Source: UBA1014 sp964344035
GTDB lineage: Bacteria; SAR324; NAC60-12
Direction: 5' to 3'
Length of the DNA stretch: 64,000 nt
Assembly (NCBI GenBank): GCA_964344035.1
Contig: CAYFLK010000012.1
Location: forward strand, 1 to 64,000
This document shows, one piece after another, positions 52,473-60,721 of this stretch; positions within the stretch are counted from its first letter, which is position 1, and every line of letters starts with the position of its first letter. The notes under the pieces were generated by a model that had not been told where the DNA came from, did no database searches, and saw nothing but the letters and a program-made list of their open reading frames with translations. Both the position numbers and the translations under genes were made by a program.

Positions 52473-53411
52473 TCAGGCGCCTTTCAGAACTTCTTCGAAA
52501 TAATCTATGGTTTTTCTAAGTCCGTCTTCCAGTATGACTGTAGGTTTCCAGCCCAAGGCCCGTCTGGCAAGGGTGATATCCGGTTTTCGCCTTACCGGAT
52601 CATCCTCTCGGTAGGGTTCGCGGATGATCGAAGAGCGTGAACCCGTCATATCCAGCACCATTTCGGCAAGTTCCAAAATTGTGAACTCACTCGGATTTCC
52701 GATGTTTACCGGACCGATAAACTGGTCTTTGCCCATCATCCGGATGATGGCTTCAATCAAATCGCTGACGTAGCAAAAAGATCGAGTCTGTTCACCGCTG
52801 CCATAGATGGTAATCGGCTTCCCCTGCAAAGCGGCAACTATGAAGTTGCTCACCACCCTGCCGTCCTGAAGATGCATCCGGGGCCCGTAGGTGTTGAAAA
52901 TACGGACAAGCTTAACATCGACCTTGTTTTGCCGGTGATAGTCCATCATCAGCGTTTCAGCAACCCTTTTGCCCTCATCATAACAGCTGCGCAGTCCGAC
53001 CGGGTTAACCGACCCCCAATAGGTTTCCTTCTGAGGATGCATTTCCGGATCTCCATACACTTCGGAAGTTGATGCCTGCATAATTCTTGCGCCCACACGC
53101 TTGGCCATGCCGAGCATGTTGATTGTTCCCATCACATTGGTTTTCACGGTTTTCACCGGATTATGCTGATAATGGATGGGTGATGCAGGGCATGCGAGGT
53201 TGAAAATCCAGTCCACTTCGAGAAGAATCGGTTCGACGATATCATGGCGTATCAGTTCAAATCTGGTATGATCCAGCAAATGTTCAAGGTTGACCTTGCT
53301 GCCAGTGAAGAAATTGTCCAGGGCCAGGACTTCATGACCCTCCTCAATCAACCGTTCGCAGAGGAAGGAGCCCAGGAAACCCGCGCCCCCGGTGACCAGG
53401 GATCTAATCAT
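52473..53411 (-). CDS. UDP-glucuronate decarboxylase (UXS-type)
   Basis: A 312-aa extended SDR that makes UDP-xylose from UDP-glucuronate. The Rossmann motif is TGGAGFLGSFLCERLIEEG. The catalytic segment STSEVYGDPEMHPQ is followed by GSVNPVGLRSCYDEGKR, which carries the YxxxK and is the UXS signature. The length is typical of bacterial Uxs. It may supply a sugar for the envelope polysaccharide. It lies directly downstream of the DnaJ-fusion gene's upstream side with a 6-base gap. Confidence 0.9.
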   Translation of the reverse strand: MIRSLVTGGAGFLGSFLCERLIEEGHEVLALDNFFTGSKVNLEHLLDHTRFELIRHDIVEPILLEVDWIFNLACPASPIHYQHNPVKTVKTNVMGTINMLGMAKRVGARIMQASTSEVYGDPEMHPQKETYWGSVNPVGLRSCYDEGKRVAETLMMDYHRQNKVDVKLVRIFNTYGPRMHLQDGRVVSNFIVAALQGKPITIYGSGEQTRSFCYVSDLIEAIIRMMGKDQFIGPVNIGNPSEFTILELAEMVLDMTGSRSSIIREPYREDDPVRRKPDITLARRALGWKPTVILEDGLRKTIDYFEEVLKGA

Positions 53412-53878
53412 CAGTTTTTTCCTTTGTGTCTTCTTGGTCCTTTCATAGTTTTTCTGGACAAAATCCGGGAAGCGGCTTTGCCCGTCACCTGAGAATAGCA
53501 GGATGCCTGAGGAAATCCGTGGGGTTCAGAAATGAATCCGGGCATTCTCAACTTTTTACCATACAGCCATGCAAACTCCAAGCAATAGCAGCCGGTATCA
53601 ATCGGCTGTAATACAGCGTTTCATCAATGTTTGATCGTAATTTCAACCGGATAATCAAACCTGAATCGGAACTGTATGAACAAGTGTGCAGCATTCTCGT
53701 GGATGATTGAAGCGGTGGGAGTCCGGATGAGAATAGGATTTTTATCATGTCATTTTTTGTATTGCCTCTGCGGACTTTATGCATGGTCAGGTCCAGTCAT
53801 TTATGATTGATACTTGAATGCATTGGGCATAACATTAATCTCACCCACTTTTTCAGACTGTTGCATTAAAAAACACTG
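53412..53878. other. Intergenic region upstream of recA
   Basis: A 467-base gap between the divergent uxs and recA genes. It contains the recA promoter listed separately. No obvious LexA operator, tRNA or coding remnant was seen. Confidence 0.5.
53807..53835 (+). promoter_or_regulatory. recA promoter
   Basis: TTGATA (53807-53812), a 17-base spacer and TAACAT (53830-53835) form a good sigma-70-like promoter 43 bases before the recA ATG-preceding GGGAGAAGG. No palindromic LexA box of the E. coli type overlaps it. Confidence 0.6.
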
Positions 53879-54931
53879 TTGAGGGAGAAGGTATATATGT
53901 GGACCGAGGATAAGAAAAAAGACCTGGAAATGGCATTGTCTCAGATTGAACGGCAATTTGGCAAAGGGTCAATCATGAAGATGGATTCCTCGTCAGTCAC
54001 GGGAGTGCCTTCGGTGAGTGCCGGTAATCTGGGCTTGGACATTGCGCTTGGAGTGGGGGGATATCCGCGCGGTAGAATAATCGAAATTTATGGACCTGAA
54101 TCATCAGGAAAAACTACGATGGCTCTCTGCGCTATTGCCGAAGTGCAGAAAGCCGGAGGCATTGCGGCCTTCATAGACGCTGAACATGCCTTTGACCGCA
54201 ACAATGCCCAGGTGCTGGGAGTGCAGGTCGAGGATTTGCTGGTTGCTCAACCGGATTACGGTGAACAGGCATTGGAAATTGCAGAGCAGCTGGTGAGGGT
54301 CGGAAAAGTTGATGCAGTTGTCATTGATTCAGTTGCTGCCCTGGTCCCTAAAAACGAGCTTGAAGGAGATATGGGTGATTCGCATATGGGACTGCACGCG
54401 CGCTTGATGTCCCAAGCACTGCGGAAACTGACCGGGTCTGTTTCAAAGTCTCAGACGATTTTCATTTTCATCAACCAGTTGCGTTCCAAAATCGGCGTCG
54501 TTTTTGGCAACCCCGAAACCACCACTGGAGGAAATGCACTGAAATTCTATTCCAGCGTGCGTTTGGATGTCCGCAAAACCACTCAGATTAAATCCGGAGA
54601 AGAAGTCCGGGGTCACCGTATCCGGGTCAAGGTGGTTAAAAACAAGCTTGCCCCGCCCTTTCGGTTTGCCGAACTGGATCTGATCTATGGTCATGGGATT
54701 TCCAGGATGGGGGTGCTCCTGGACTTGGCAGTAAAGGATGAAATTATCCAAAAAAGCGGGACCTGGTTTTCCTATAATCAGGAACGGCTGGGCCAGGGAC
54801 GAGACAATACCATCCGGTTTTTAGAGGATCATCCTGAAATTTCAGGAGAAATTGATATGAAAATCAGGCAGATGCATCACCTCCTTCCGCAGGAAGACCA
54901 GCCGGCAACATCAGAACCGATTGGGGCCTGA
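53879..54931 (+). CDS. recA: Recombinase RecA
   Basis: RecA forms filaments on single-stranded DNA, drives strand exchange and triggers SOS self-cleavage. The 350-aa product has Walker A GPESSGKTT (near residue 75), Walker B VDAVVIDSVAAL, L1/L2 DNA loops around MGDSHMGLHARLMSQALR and VFGNPETTTGGNALKFYSS, and the usual C-terminal acidic tail. The reading frame may start at an internal ATG slightly downstream (MWTEDKKKD), as the first four residues are unusual. mnmH follows closely downstream. Confidence 0.97.
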   Translation: MREKVYMWTEDKKKDLEMALSQIERQFGKGSIMKMDSSSVTGVPSVSAGNLGLDIALGVGGYPRGRIIEIYGPESSGKTTMALCAIAEVQKAGGIAAFIDAEHAFDRNNAQVLGVQVEDLLVAQPDYGEQALEIAEQLVRVGKVDAVVIDSVAALVPKNELEGDMGDSHMGLHARLMSQALRKLTGSVSKSQTIFIFINQLRSKIGVVFGNPETTTGGNALKFYSSVRLDVRKTTQIKSGEEVRGHRIRVKVVKNKLAPPFRFAELDLIYGHGISRMGVLLDLAVKDEIIQKSGTWFSYNQERLGQGRDNTIRFLEDHPEISGEIDMKIRQMHHLLPQEDQPATSEPIGA

Positions 54932-54956
54932 CTCCTCTCCCCTGTATCCAGGGAGC

Positions 54957-56015
54957 ATGTCGAAAAAACTGCTGGATAAGTTTCTGCAAGGGGAAGTTCA
55001 TTCCATTTCAGTACTCAAAGCCCTTAGCAACAATCATACACTGATTGATGTAAGGACTGTGGAAGAATTTGCATCAGGCAGTATTCCGGGTGCGCTCAAT
55101 TTTCCTTTGTTCGATCAATTGGAACGCTCCCTGATTGGTACTCTTTACAAGCAGATCGGAAGAGATGCGGCCATCCTCCAGGGAAAGTCCCTGGTGGCGC
55201 CGCAGATGAAACGTTTTCTCGGCTCGCTGCTTCCTTTTAAATCATCCCAGCTGACCGTTTTCTGTGCTCGGGGCGGCATGCGGTCCGGGTCAGTCACCAG
55301 GTTTCTGAAGCAGGAAGGGTTCAAGGTCCGTCAACTGGAAGGCGGATACAAACGCTACAGGCAAGTCGTCCTTCATTTTCTTCAAACCTATTCGCCGTCA
55401 TTGATTGTACTGCACGGACAAACTGGGGTGGGAAAAACCAGGCTGCTGCAGTTGCTGCCGGATAGTATCGACCTGGAAGACCTGGCCCAGCACAGGAGCT
55501 CCCTGTTCGGAGCAATCCATAAGACACCAAGAAATCAAAAAACATTTGATGCCTTGCTGCACAGACGCTGTCGGGAACTGCCCGCCCATAAAATGTTATT
55601 CATTGAAGGGGAAAGCAGTAAAGTCGGTCAGGTCTTTATTCCTAGAACCCTTTTGCAGGCAATGAAAACAGGCAGACTGGTCCTGCTCCATGCATCCAGG
55701 GAAACCCGTGTCCGAAGACTGCTGGAAGAATATCGGCTGGATGATGAAGCAACCGTCAGGCATGTAGACGCAATTCTCCAGACACTGATTGAACCTCTGG
55801 GAAGATCCGCGGTTCACCAGTTACGTCAGCTTTTGAGAAAACAGCGCATTGCTGAGATTATCGAAATGCTTTTAGATAAATATTATGATCCTCGTTATCG
55901 TCACGCTATGAGAGGATACCAATATGATCTTGAAGTTTCCGCTGAGGACATCGAATTGGCGGCCATTGATGTGGAGTCTTTTCGAAGACGAATTGAAAAC
56001 TATGAAAATATATAA
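54957..56015 (+). CDS. mnmH: tRNA 2-selenouridine synthase
   Basis: MnmH (SelU/YbbB) replaces sulfur by selenium in the wobble uridine of some tRNAs via a geranyl intermediate. The 352-aa reading from ATG 54957 avoids 12 upstream residues that overlap recA; a start at 54921 would overlap it by 11 bases. The N-terminal rhodanese domain carries the active Cys in FCARGGMRSGS. The P-loop LHGQTGVGKTRLL follows near residue 150. The selD gene was not found here. It sits directly after recA. Confidence 0.92.
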   Translation: MSKKLLDKFLQGEVHSISVLKALSNNHTLIDVRTVEEFASGSIPGALNFPLFDQLERSLIGTLYKQIGRDAAILQGKSLVAPQMKRFLGSLLPFKSSQLTVFCARGGMRSGSVTRFLKQEGFKVRQLEGGYKRYRQVVLHFLQTYSPSLIVLHGQTGVGKTRLLQLLPDSIDLEDLAQHRSSLFGAIHKTPRNQKTFDALLHRRCRELPAHKMLFIEGESSKVGQVFIPRTLLQAMKTGRLVLLHASRETRVRRLLEEYRLDDEATVRHVDAILQTLIEPLGRSAVHQLRQLLRKQRIAEIIEMLLDKYYDPRYRHAMRGYQYDLEVSAEDIELAAIDVESFRRRIENYENI

Positions 56016-56074
56016 ATCTGTTCATATATGATTATTGATATACTAACTTGATATACATATACTTATTCTACACG

Positions 56075-58720
56075 ATGCACTTCAGATTAAGGATATACAG
56101 TAATAAATTACTGATATTATTATTTATTATAGTTAATCAATTTTATTATGCGCAGGCTGGCACTGTTGGTTCAAAAACTATCCTTACTCGTGGTGGGACG
56201 TACTCCCTGTACATCCCGGATTTAGATCTGCCGGATTTTTCTCCAGTTCCGCTTATCAGCATACCTCCACTTTCCCGGCCAGCATTACCGAATTGGCAAC
56301 ACCCGAGATTCATTCCTGATGAACCAAGCTGGCTTGACAAGGCGGGGATTTTTTATAAGGAGGGATTCACGGCTCTTTATACTGGAAAGCTAGATTTAGC
56401 GTTGAAGCGATTCGGTGATGTAATCAATTCTTATGCGGACACGCTTTGGTATTTCCCATCATTGTTCTGGGATGCGCAAATTGCTGTCCGGAAGGGAAAG
56501 ATCTCTGCGGCGCTTGAGAAAATACAATTATTTCAGCAACATTCATCAAAAATAGATTTCCCTCACCGTCTGGATTACCTTGACCGTGCACAATACACAC
56601 GAATCTGGTTGCACTGCGTTAAAGGCCAGCATGAGGATGCTCTGGAGCTGCTGGAGGAAATACAGGATGAAATCAAGGAGCGCGAAGTCCGTGAAAAGCT
56701 GCTGTACTTGAAGTTTTACGGGTTGGAACAGCTGGGTAAACACGAGGAAGCGAATCGGACACTGGTAATTCTGCATCAGGAACATCCGCACAGCCTGGAA
56801 GCCGGTATGTGGCAGGCGGAGCATTTTTTTCGCAACCAGCGCTGGGAAGCGCTGGGGGAATTGGTGCATAAACAGGTATCCACTCCAGCGTTTTACAGCG
56901 ATCCAAACATGGAAAAGCTGCTGTTGATGGGAATTGCCGCGGATATCGAACTTGCACACTTGAAATCTGCATCAGAACTGGTAGATCGTTTGCGGGAACT
57001 GGGTTTGGTGGATCATGATCTGCCCCTGTTGGCCAGCTTGCGGATCAACATTCGAATGCAGGCGTATGATCGGGTATGGGAAATCTGGAATGAGATCAGC
57101 GACCCGCTGTTACGTGCACAAACACTGCGCGAAATGTTTCGCCAAGCGCTTTTGCAAGAAAAATATGGGTTCATTGCCGAACTGCGTTTCGAGGAGAAGT
57201 GGTGGCACTCCTGGGAAGCGGAGGGATATTTGATCCGCGCCCATGCTCTCAGGCGTGTAGATAAAACAGAGGAGGCCTATCGTGCATATCAAATGGCATA
57301 TGTAAATTCAACCGCATCGCCCCGGGTTCGAGAAACTGCTCTTTTCCAAAGAACTCTGATAGAATTAGAGTTGCATGATTTTGAAAAGTCCGAAAAGCAT
57401 CTGCAGCAGTTGTTGGTAGAATTTGCTGAATCCGAATACCGTTCGGAATACCATTTCTGGTATGCATTGGTCCTGTATGAGAAGCAAAACAATCCGCTGC
57501 AGATCCTGATGTCCCTGAGACAGATAGAACTTGCGGGAGAAAGGGCTGATGACGGGCTTTTCCTGAAGGGGAAGCTGTATGCGGAACAGTCGCAGTGGGG
57601 GAGGTCAATCAGGGCCTTAAGCCGCTTGAAAAATGAGTACAAAGACTCTGCTTTTCAGGAAGATGGTTTGCAGTTGCTGGCACAGGCATATTTCAAGCAG
57701 AAACAGCATGCTGAAGCGCAGTCCGTACTTACTGAACTGCGGGAGCGGTTTCAACCATTGCGCAACCCGGTCGCAGTCATCCATCTGCAGGCGAGCAATC
57801 TGATGGCAATGAAACAATATCAATCCGCAAATCAAATGCTGCGCGAAGATATAACAAACCATCCCGACTTCTCATTGATCCAGCTCCGGTTGAAAGCGCT
57901 GGAACACCTCAAGGATTCCCGGGGAATACTGGAAGTTACCTCCCTCGGTCTGAAGTTGTCACTTACCGGCAATCAGGCCTATTTGCATTTTCACCGTGCC
58001 AACGCGCTGTTCAACAACCGTCAGTTTGCCAAAGCCTTTGTTCACTACGAACAATCCCTTCTCAACCCACCACAAGGGCAAACTCGTTTCATCCGTTTCC
58101 GCTTGGCGAAAATCCACTTTCACTTGCAGGATTACCCGGCATTTCTTGCCAAATCGAAATTGATTCTGGAAGAAGACGATACCGATGATTACGCAAATGA
58201 AACGCTTCAACTGCTTGGTAACTATCATCATATCCGGAATCAGCCCGTACAAGCCCGGGATTATCTGAATAAACTGGCGGTAAACCTGGAAAACACTGTG
58301 CGCTCCGCGGAACTTAACCCGGAACGAAGACTGGAACTGACGACCAGAATCGGGGAAATCTACAACACCACCGGATTACACGATCAAGCCGGACGGTGGT
58401 TGAACCAGGCTTTAAGGCTGATGGATGAATATCCCGAGGGGAAACAGCGGTACCAGCTTAGAATTCTCCGTGAAAAAGGCCTGGCCGCGTTTAAGCAGGG
58501 TCAGCATGAACGTGCATTGAATGCAAACCTCAAAGTTGCGTATCTTGATAAAACCCTCTCTCAGCAGGAGAAATTTCTGCTCAACCTGCGCATCGCTTCC
58601 AGTTATCAGAACTTGAACCGGGTGCAAGGAGCAAAATCGATTTACTTGAAAATGCTGAAGCAGTTTCCTGACCCGGAAAGCCAGGCAGAAATCAAAAAGC
58701 GGCTTAAGAGTCTGAAATGA
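56075..58720 (+). CDS. Large exported TPR-repeat protein
   Basis: An 881-aa protein from ATG 56075; a TTG at 56048 would add nine residues. The signal-like start (LLILLFIIVNQFYYAQA) is followed by a short Pro-rich stretch. About 800 residues of helical TPR-like pairs then follow, with repeats such as QHEDALELLEEIQDE, FAKAFVHYEQSLLNPP and QVQARDYLNKLA-type helices. It is probably periplasmic or outer-membrane associated and mediates protein contacts. No specific family was recognised. The AT-rich 60-base gap before it probably holds its promoter. parS lies 19 bases after its stop. Confidence 0.75.
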   Translation: MHFRLRIYSNKLLILLFIIVNQFYYAQAGTVGSKTILTRGGTYSLYIPDLDLPDFSPVPLISIPPLSRPALPNWQHPRFIPDEPSWLDKAGIFYKEGFTALYTGKLDLALKRFGDVINSYADTLWYFPSLFWDAQIAVRKGKISAALEKIQLFQQHSSKIDFPHRLDYLDRAQYTRIWLHCVKGQHEDALELLEEIQDEIKEREVREKLLYLKFYGLEQLGKHEEANRTLVILHQEHPHSLEAGMWQAEHFFRNQRWEALGELVHKQVSTPAFYSDPNMEKLLLMGIAADIELAHLKSASELVDRLRELGLVDHDLPLLASLRINIRMQAYDRVWEIWNEISDPLLRAQTLREMFRQALLQEKYGFIAELRFEEKWWHSWEAEGYLIRAHALRRVDKTEEAYRAYQMAYVNSTASPRVRETALFQRTLIELELHDFEKSEKHLQQLLVEFAESEYRSEYHFWYALVLYEKQNNPLQILMSLRQIELAGERADDGLFLKGKLYAEQSQWGRSIRALSRLKNEYKDSAFQEDGLQLLAQAYFKQKQHAEAQSVLTELRERFQPLRNPVAVIHLQASNLMAMKQYQSANQMLREDITNHPDFSLIQLRLKALEHLKDSRGILEVTSLGLKLSLTGNQAYLHFHRANALFNNRQFAKAFVHYEQSLLNPPQGQTRFIRFRLAKIHFHLQDYPAFLAKSKLILEEDDTDDYANETLQLLGNYHHIRNQPVQARDYLNKLAVNLENTVRSAELNPERRLELTTRIGEIYNTTGLHDQAGRWLNQALRLMDEYPEGKQRYQLRILREKGLAAFKQGQHERALNANLKVAYLDKTLSQQEKFLLNLRIASSYQNLNRVQGAKSIYLKMLKQFPDPESQAEIKKRLKSLK

Positions 58721-58738
58721 ACAGGGCAATAGTGGATT

Positions 58739-58754
58739 TGTTTCACGTGAAACA
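58739..58754. other. parS centromere site
   Basis: TGTTTCACGTGAAACA is a perfect 16-base palindrome that matches the chromosomal parS consensus TGTTNCACGTGAAACA, the binding site of ParB. It lies in the 73-base gap between the TPR gene and cmk. parS sites cluster near the chromosomal origin, which supports an origin-proximal location of the window. No parA or parB gene is in the window. Confidence 0.9.
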
Positions 58755-58793
58755 TTTGCTGTCTTCCGCTTATTCCCCGCTTTTCAGGAGCAC

Positions 58794-59495
58794 ATGATGT
58801 TCATGTTGATAGCGATTGATGGACCGACCGGGGTGGGTAAGAGCACGGTGGCTCGTCTTCTTGCGGGTAGACTGGATTGCTTGTGGGTGGATACCGGCGC
58901 CATGTTTCGCTGTCTTGCCTGGCGGTGGAATCAAGCGGGATGTCCTGAACAGGAAAAAAACCTGAAGGAAATGGGACAGCAGACAAGTATTTGTTTTGAG
59001 GGAACTACGGTGTTGTGTAATGGTGTCGATGTGACGGAAGAGATTCGGTCGGAAACGATTTCCGCGCTTGCATCTAAAATCAGCTTGTTCTCTGTGATTC
59101 GAGATATCATGAAACAACAGCAAAGGCAGCTGGTGAACAATATGCGGCAGTCAGGTGTATATAAGGGCGCCGTGCTGGAAGGCCGGGATATCGGCACAGT
59201 TGTGTTGCCAAAAGCTGATTTCAAGTTTTATGTCGATGCGGATCCGGAAATCCGGGCCCATCGGCGAGCCGCGCAATTGCGTGAAAAGGGAGAAAAAGTG
59301 AACCTTGAGGAAATCCGGCAAGCGCTTCAGGAAAGGGATCAGCGTGACCGTTCCCGTGCGGAAGCTCCGCTTCAGGCTGCTAAAGATGCTGTAGTTGTGG
59401 ATACGGGGGAAATGAATATTAATCAGGTAGTGGAGCGGATGCTTGATCATATCCGGATTGCTGTGAATTCTGAATTTCAAAGCAGTTCAGGGTGA
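58794..59495 (+). CDS. cmk: Cytidylate kinase
   Basis: Cmk phosphorylates CMP and dCMP. The 233-aa product has the P-loop AIDGPTGVGKSTVARLLA near the start, the substrate segment LWVDTGAMFRCLAW, and the LEGRDIGTVVLPKADFKFYV motif at about 120. The lid is ALQERDQRDRSRAEAPL. The GPTGVGKST form differs slightly from the usual GPSGAGKGT. Length is normal. It ends where the next operon's first gene begins, overlapping its longer reading. Confidence 0.95.
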   Translation: MMFMLIAIDGPTGVGKSTVARLLAGRLDCLWVDTGAMFRCLAWRWNQAGCPEQEKNLKEMGQQTSICFEGTTVLCNGVDVTEEIRSETISALASKISLFSVIRDIMKQQQRQLVNNMRQSGVYKGAVLEGRDIGTVVLPKADFKFYVDADPEIRAHRRAAQLREKGEKVNLEEIRQALQERDQRDRSRAEAPLQAAKDAVVVDTGEMNINQVVERMLDHIRIAVNSEFQSSSG

Positions 59496-59512
59496 CCGAA
59501 CAAGGAGGAAAA

Positions 59513-60706
59513 ATGAAAGCAGTGATCTTAGCGGCGAATCCAAGCTCCCGTCTCAGTCCTTTTATTGAGACCCGGGCAAAACCGATGATCCGGGTTGCGG
59601 GACGCTACATTCTTGAAAACACGCTGCAATCCATCTTAGCGTCGGGGATACGAGATATACTGATGGTTGTGAATCACCAGCAGGATTCCATCAGGAATCA
59701 TTTTGGCTCCGGAACCGATTTCGGGATCAATCTGGAATACGTCGAGCAGGAATCCCCTAAGGGGATCGGCAATGCACTGCTGACATGTCGAAATCATCTG
59801 GAAGATCAACCATTTATTTTGGTATATGGGGATGTGCTGGCAATGGGGAACCCGTTTGCGCCGCTGCTTTCCACTTATTCTGAATCCGGGAAAGATGTAG
59901 GGCTGGTGACCCTGCCTGCATCATCCAGTGAATTTGGTAACGTTTATCTGGATCCGGATATGATCATTTCCAGACTGGTGGAAAAACCCGGAGGTGACTC
60001 CCAGGCTAACTACGTTTTTGGCGGTATATTTGTGCTGCAGCCTCATATTTTTCCTTTGCTTGAACGTTACGATCAATCCATGGCTGCGGCTTATCAGCAT
60101 TTGATTGACCATACTGGCATTCAGGCCTGTCTTTGGGAAGAAGGATGGATTGACATCATCTATCCCTGGCACATCCTGGAGGCAAACCAGATGCTGATGA
60201 ACGATTGGAACAGCGCACATATTCATTCCTCCGCCAGATTACTCGGAAGCGTGCATCTGCAAGGTGCGGTGGTGATTGAAAAGGGGGTCACCGTCGAAAG
60301 CGGGTCCGTCCTGAAGGGGCCTTGTTACCTGGGCCAAGACTGTTACATTGGGAACAACGTGCTTATCCGCGGCTACAGCGCCCTTGGTCCGGGGTCGGTC
60401 GTCGGGTATGGGTCTGAGCTTAAAAATTGTGTCGTTTTCGGCAAAAGCGATATTGGCCGTCTTTCTTTCATCGGCGACAGCGTCCTCGGAGAAAACACTT
60501 TTCTGGGATCGGGGTTGACGACCGTGAACCATAATCCGGATTTTACGCAAATTGAATGCAGTCTTTCCTCGGAAGTCGTGCAGACAGGATTTACAAAACT
60601 GGGAGCATTCATCGGGGATAACGTGACTATAGGCACCCGGCACACCCTTGCCCCCGGATGCCAGGTTAAGGCCGGCCGGCACCTTCCGAACAACATCACT
60701 TTCTAG
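59513..60706 (+). CDS. GlmU-like sugar nucleotidyltransferase with beta-helix domain
   Basis: A 397-aa protein: an N-terminal nucleotidyltransferase domain and a C-terminal left-handed beta-helix. AAGGAGGAAAA directly precedes ATG 59513, so this start is preferred over 59492. The domain order and the adjacent glmS and glmM genes indicate the UDP-GlcNAc pathway. The usual LAAGxGTRL motif reads LAANPSSRL, while the following RAKPMIRVAG retains the Lys. The helix repeats are GSVHLQGAVVIEKGVTV and similar. It resembles the archaeal-type GlmU (ST0452-like) more than E. coli GlmU. Loss of the GxG residues may change activity. Confidence 0.8.
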   Translation: MKAVILAANPSSRLSPFIETRAKPMIRVAGRYILENTLQSILASGIRDILMVVNHQQDSIRNHFGSGTDFGINLEYVEQESPKGIGNALLTCRNHLEDQPFILVYGDVLAMGNPFAPLLSTYSESGKDVGLVTLPASSSEFGNVYLDPDMIISRLVEKPGGDSQANYVFGGIFVLQPHIFPLLERYDQSMAAAYQHLIDHTGIQACLWEEGWIDIIYPWHILEANQMLMNDWNSAHIHSSARLLGSVHLQGAVVIEKGVTVESGSVLKGPCYLGQDCYIGNNVLIRGYSALGPGSVVGYGSELKNCVVFGKSDIGRLSFIGDSVLGENTFLGSGLTTVNHNPDFTQIECSLSSEVVQTGFTKLGAFIGDNVTIGTRHTLAPGCQVKAGRHLPNNITF

Positions 60707-60721
60707 GAGTTTTATCGGCAT

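Noticed and set aside
53672..53700. Possible LexA box (CTGTATGAACAAGTGTGCAG) upstream of recA
   Set aside because: Spacing is 20 rather than 16 bases and the arms do not pair; it does not fit the E. coli LexA consensus and other lineage-specific boxes were not matched.
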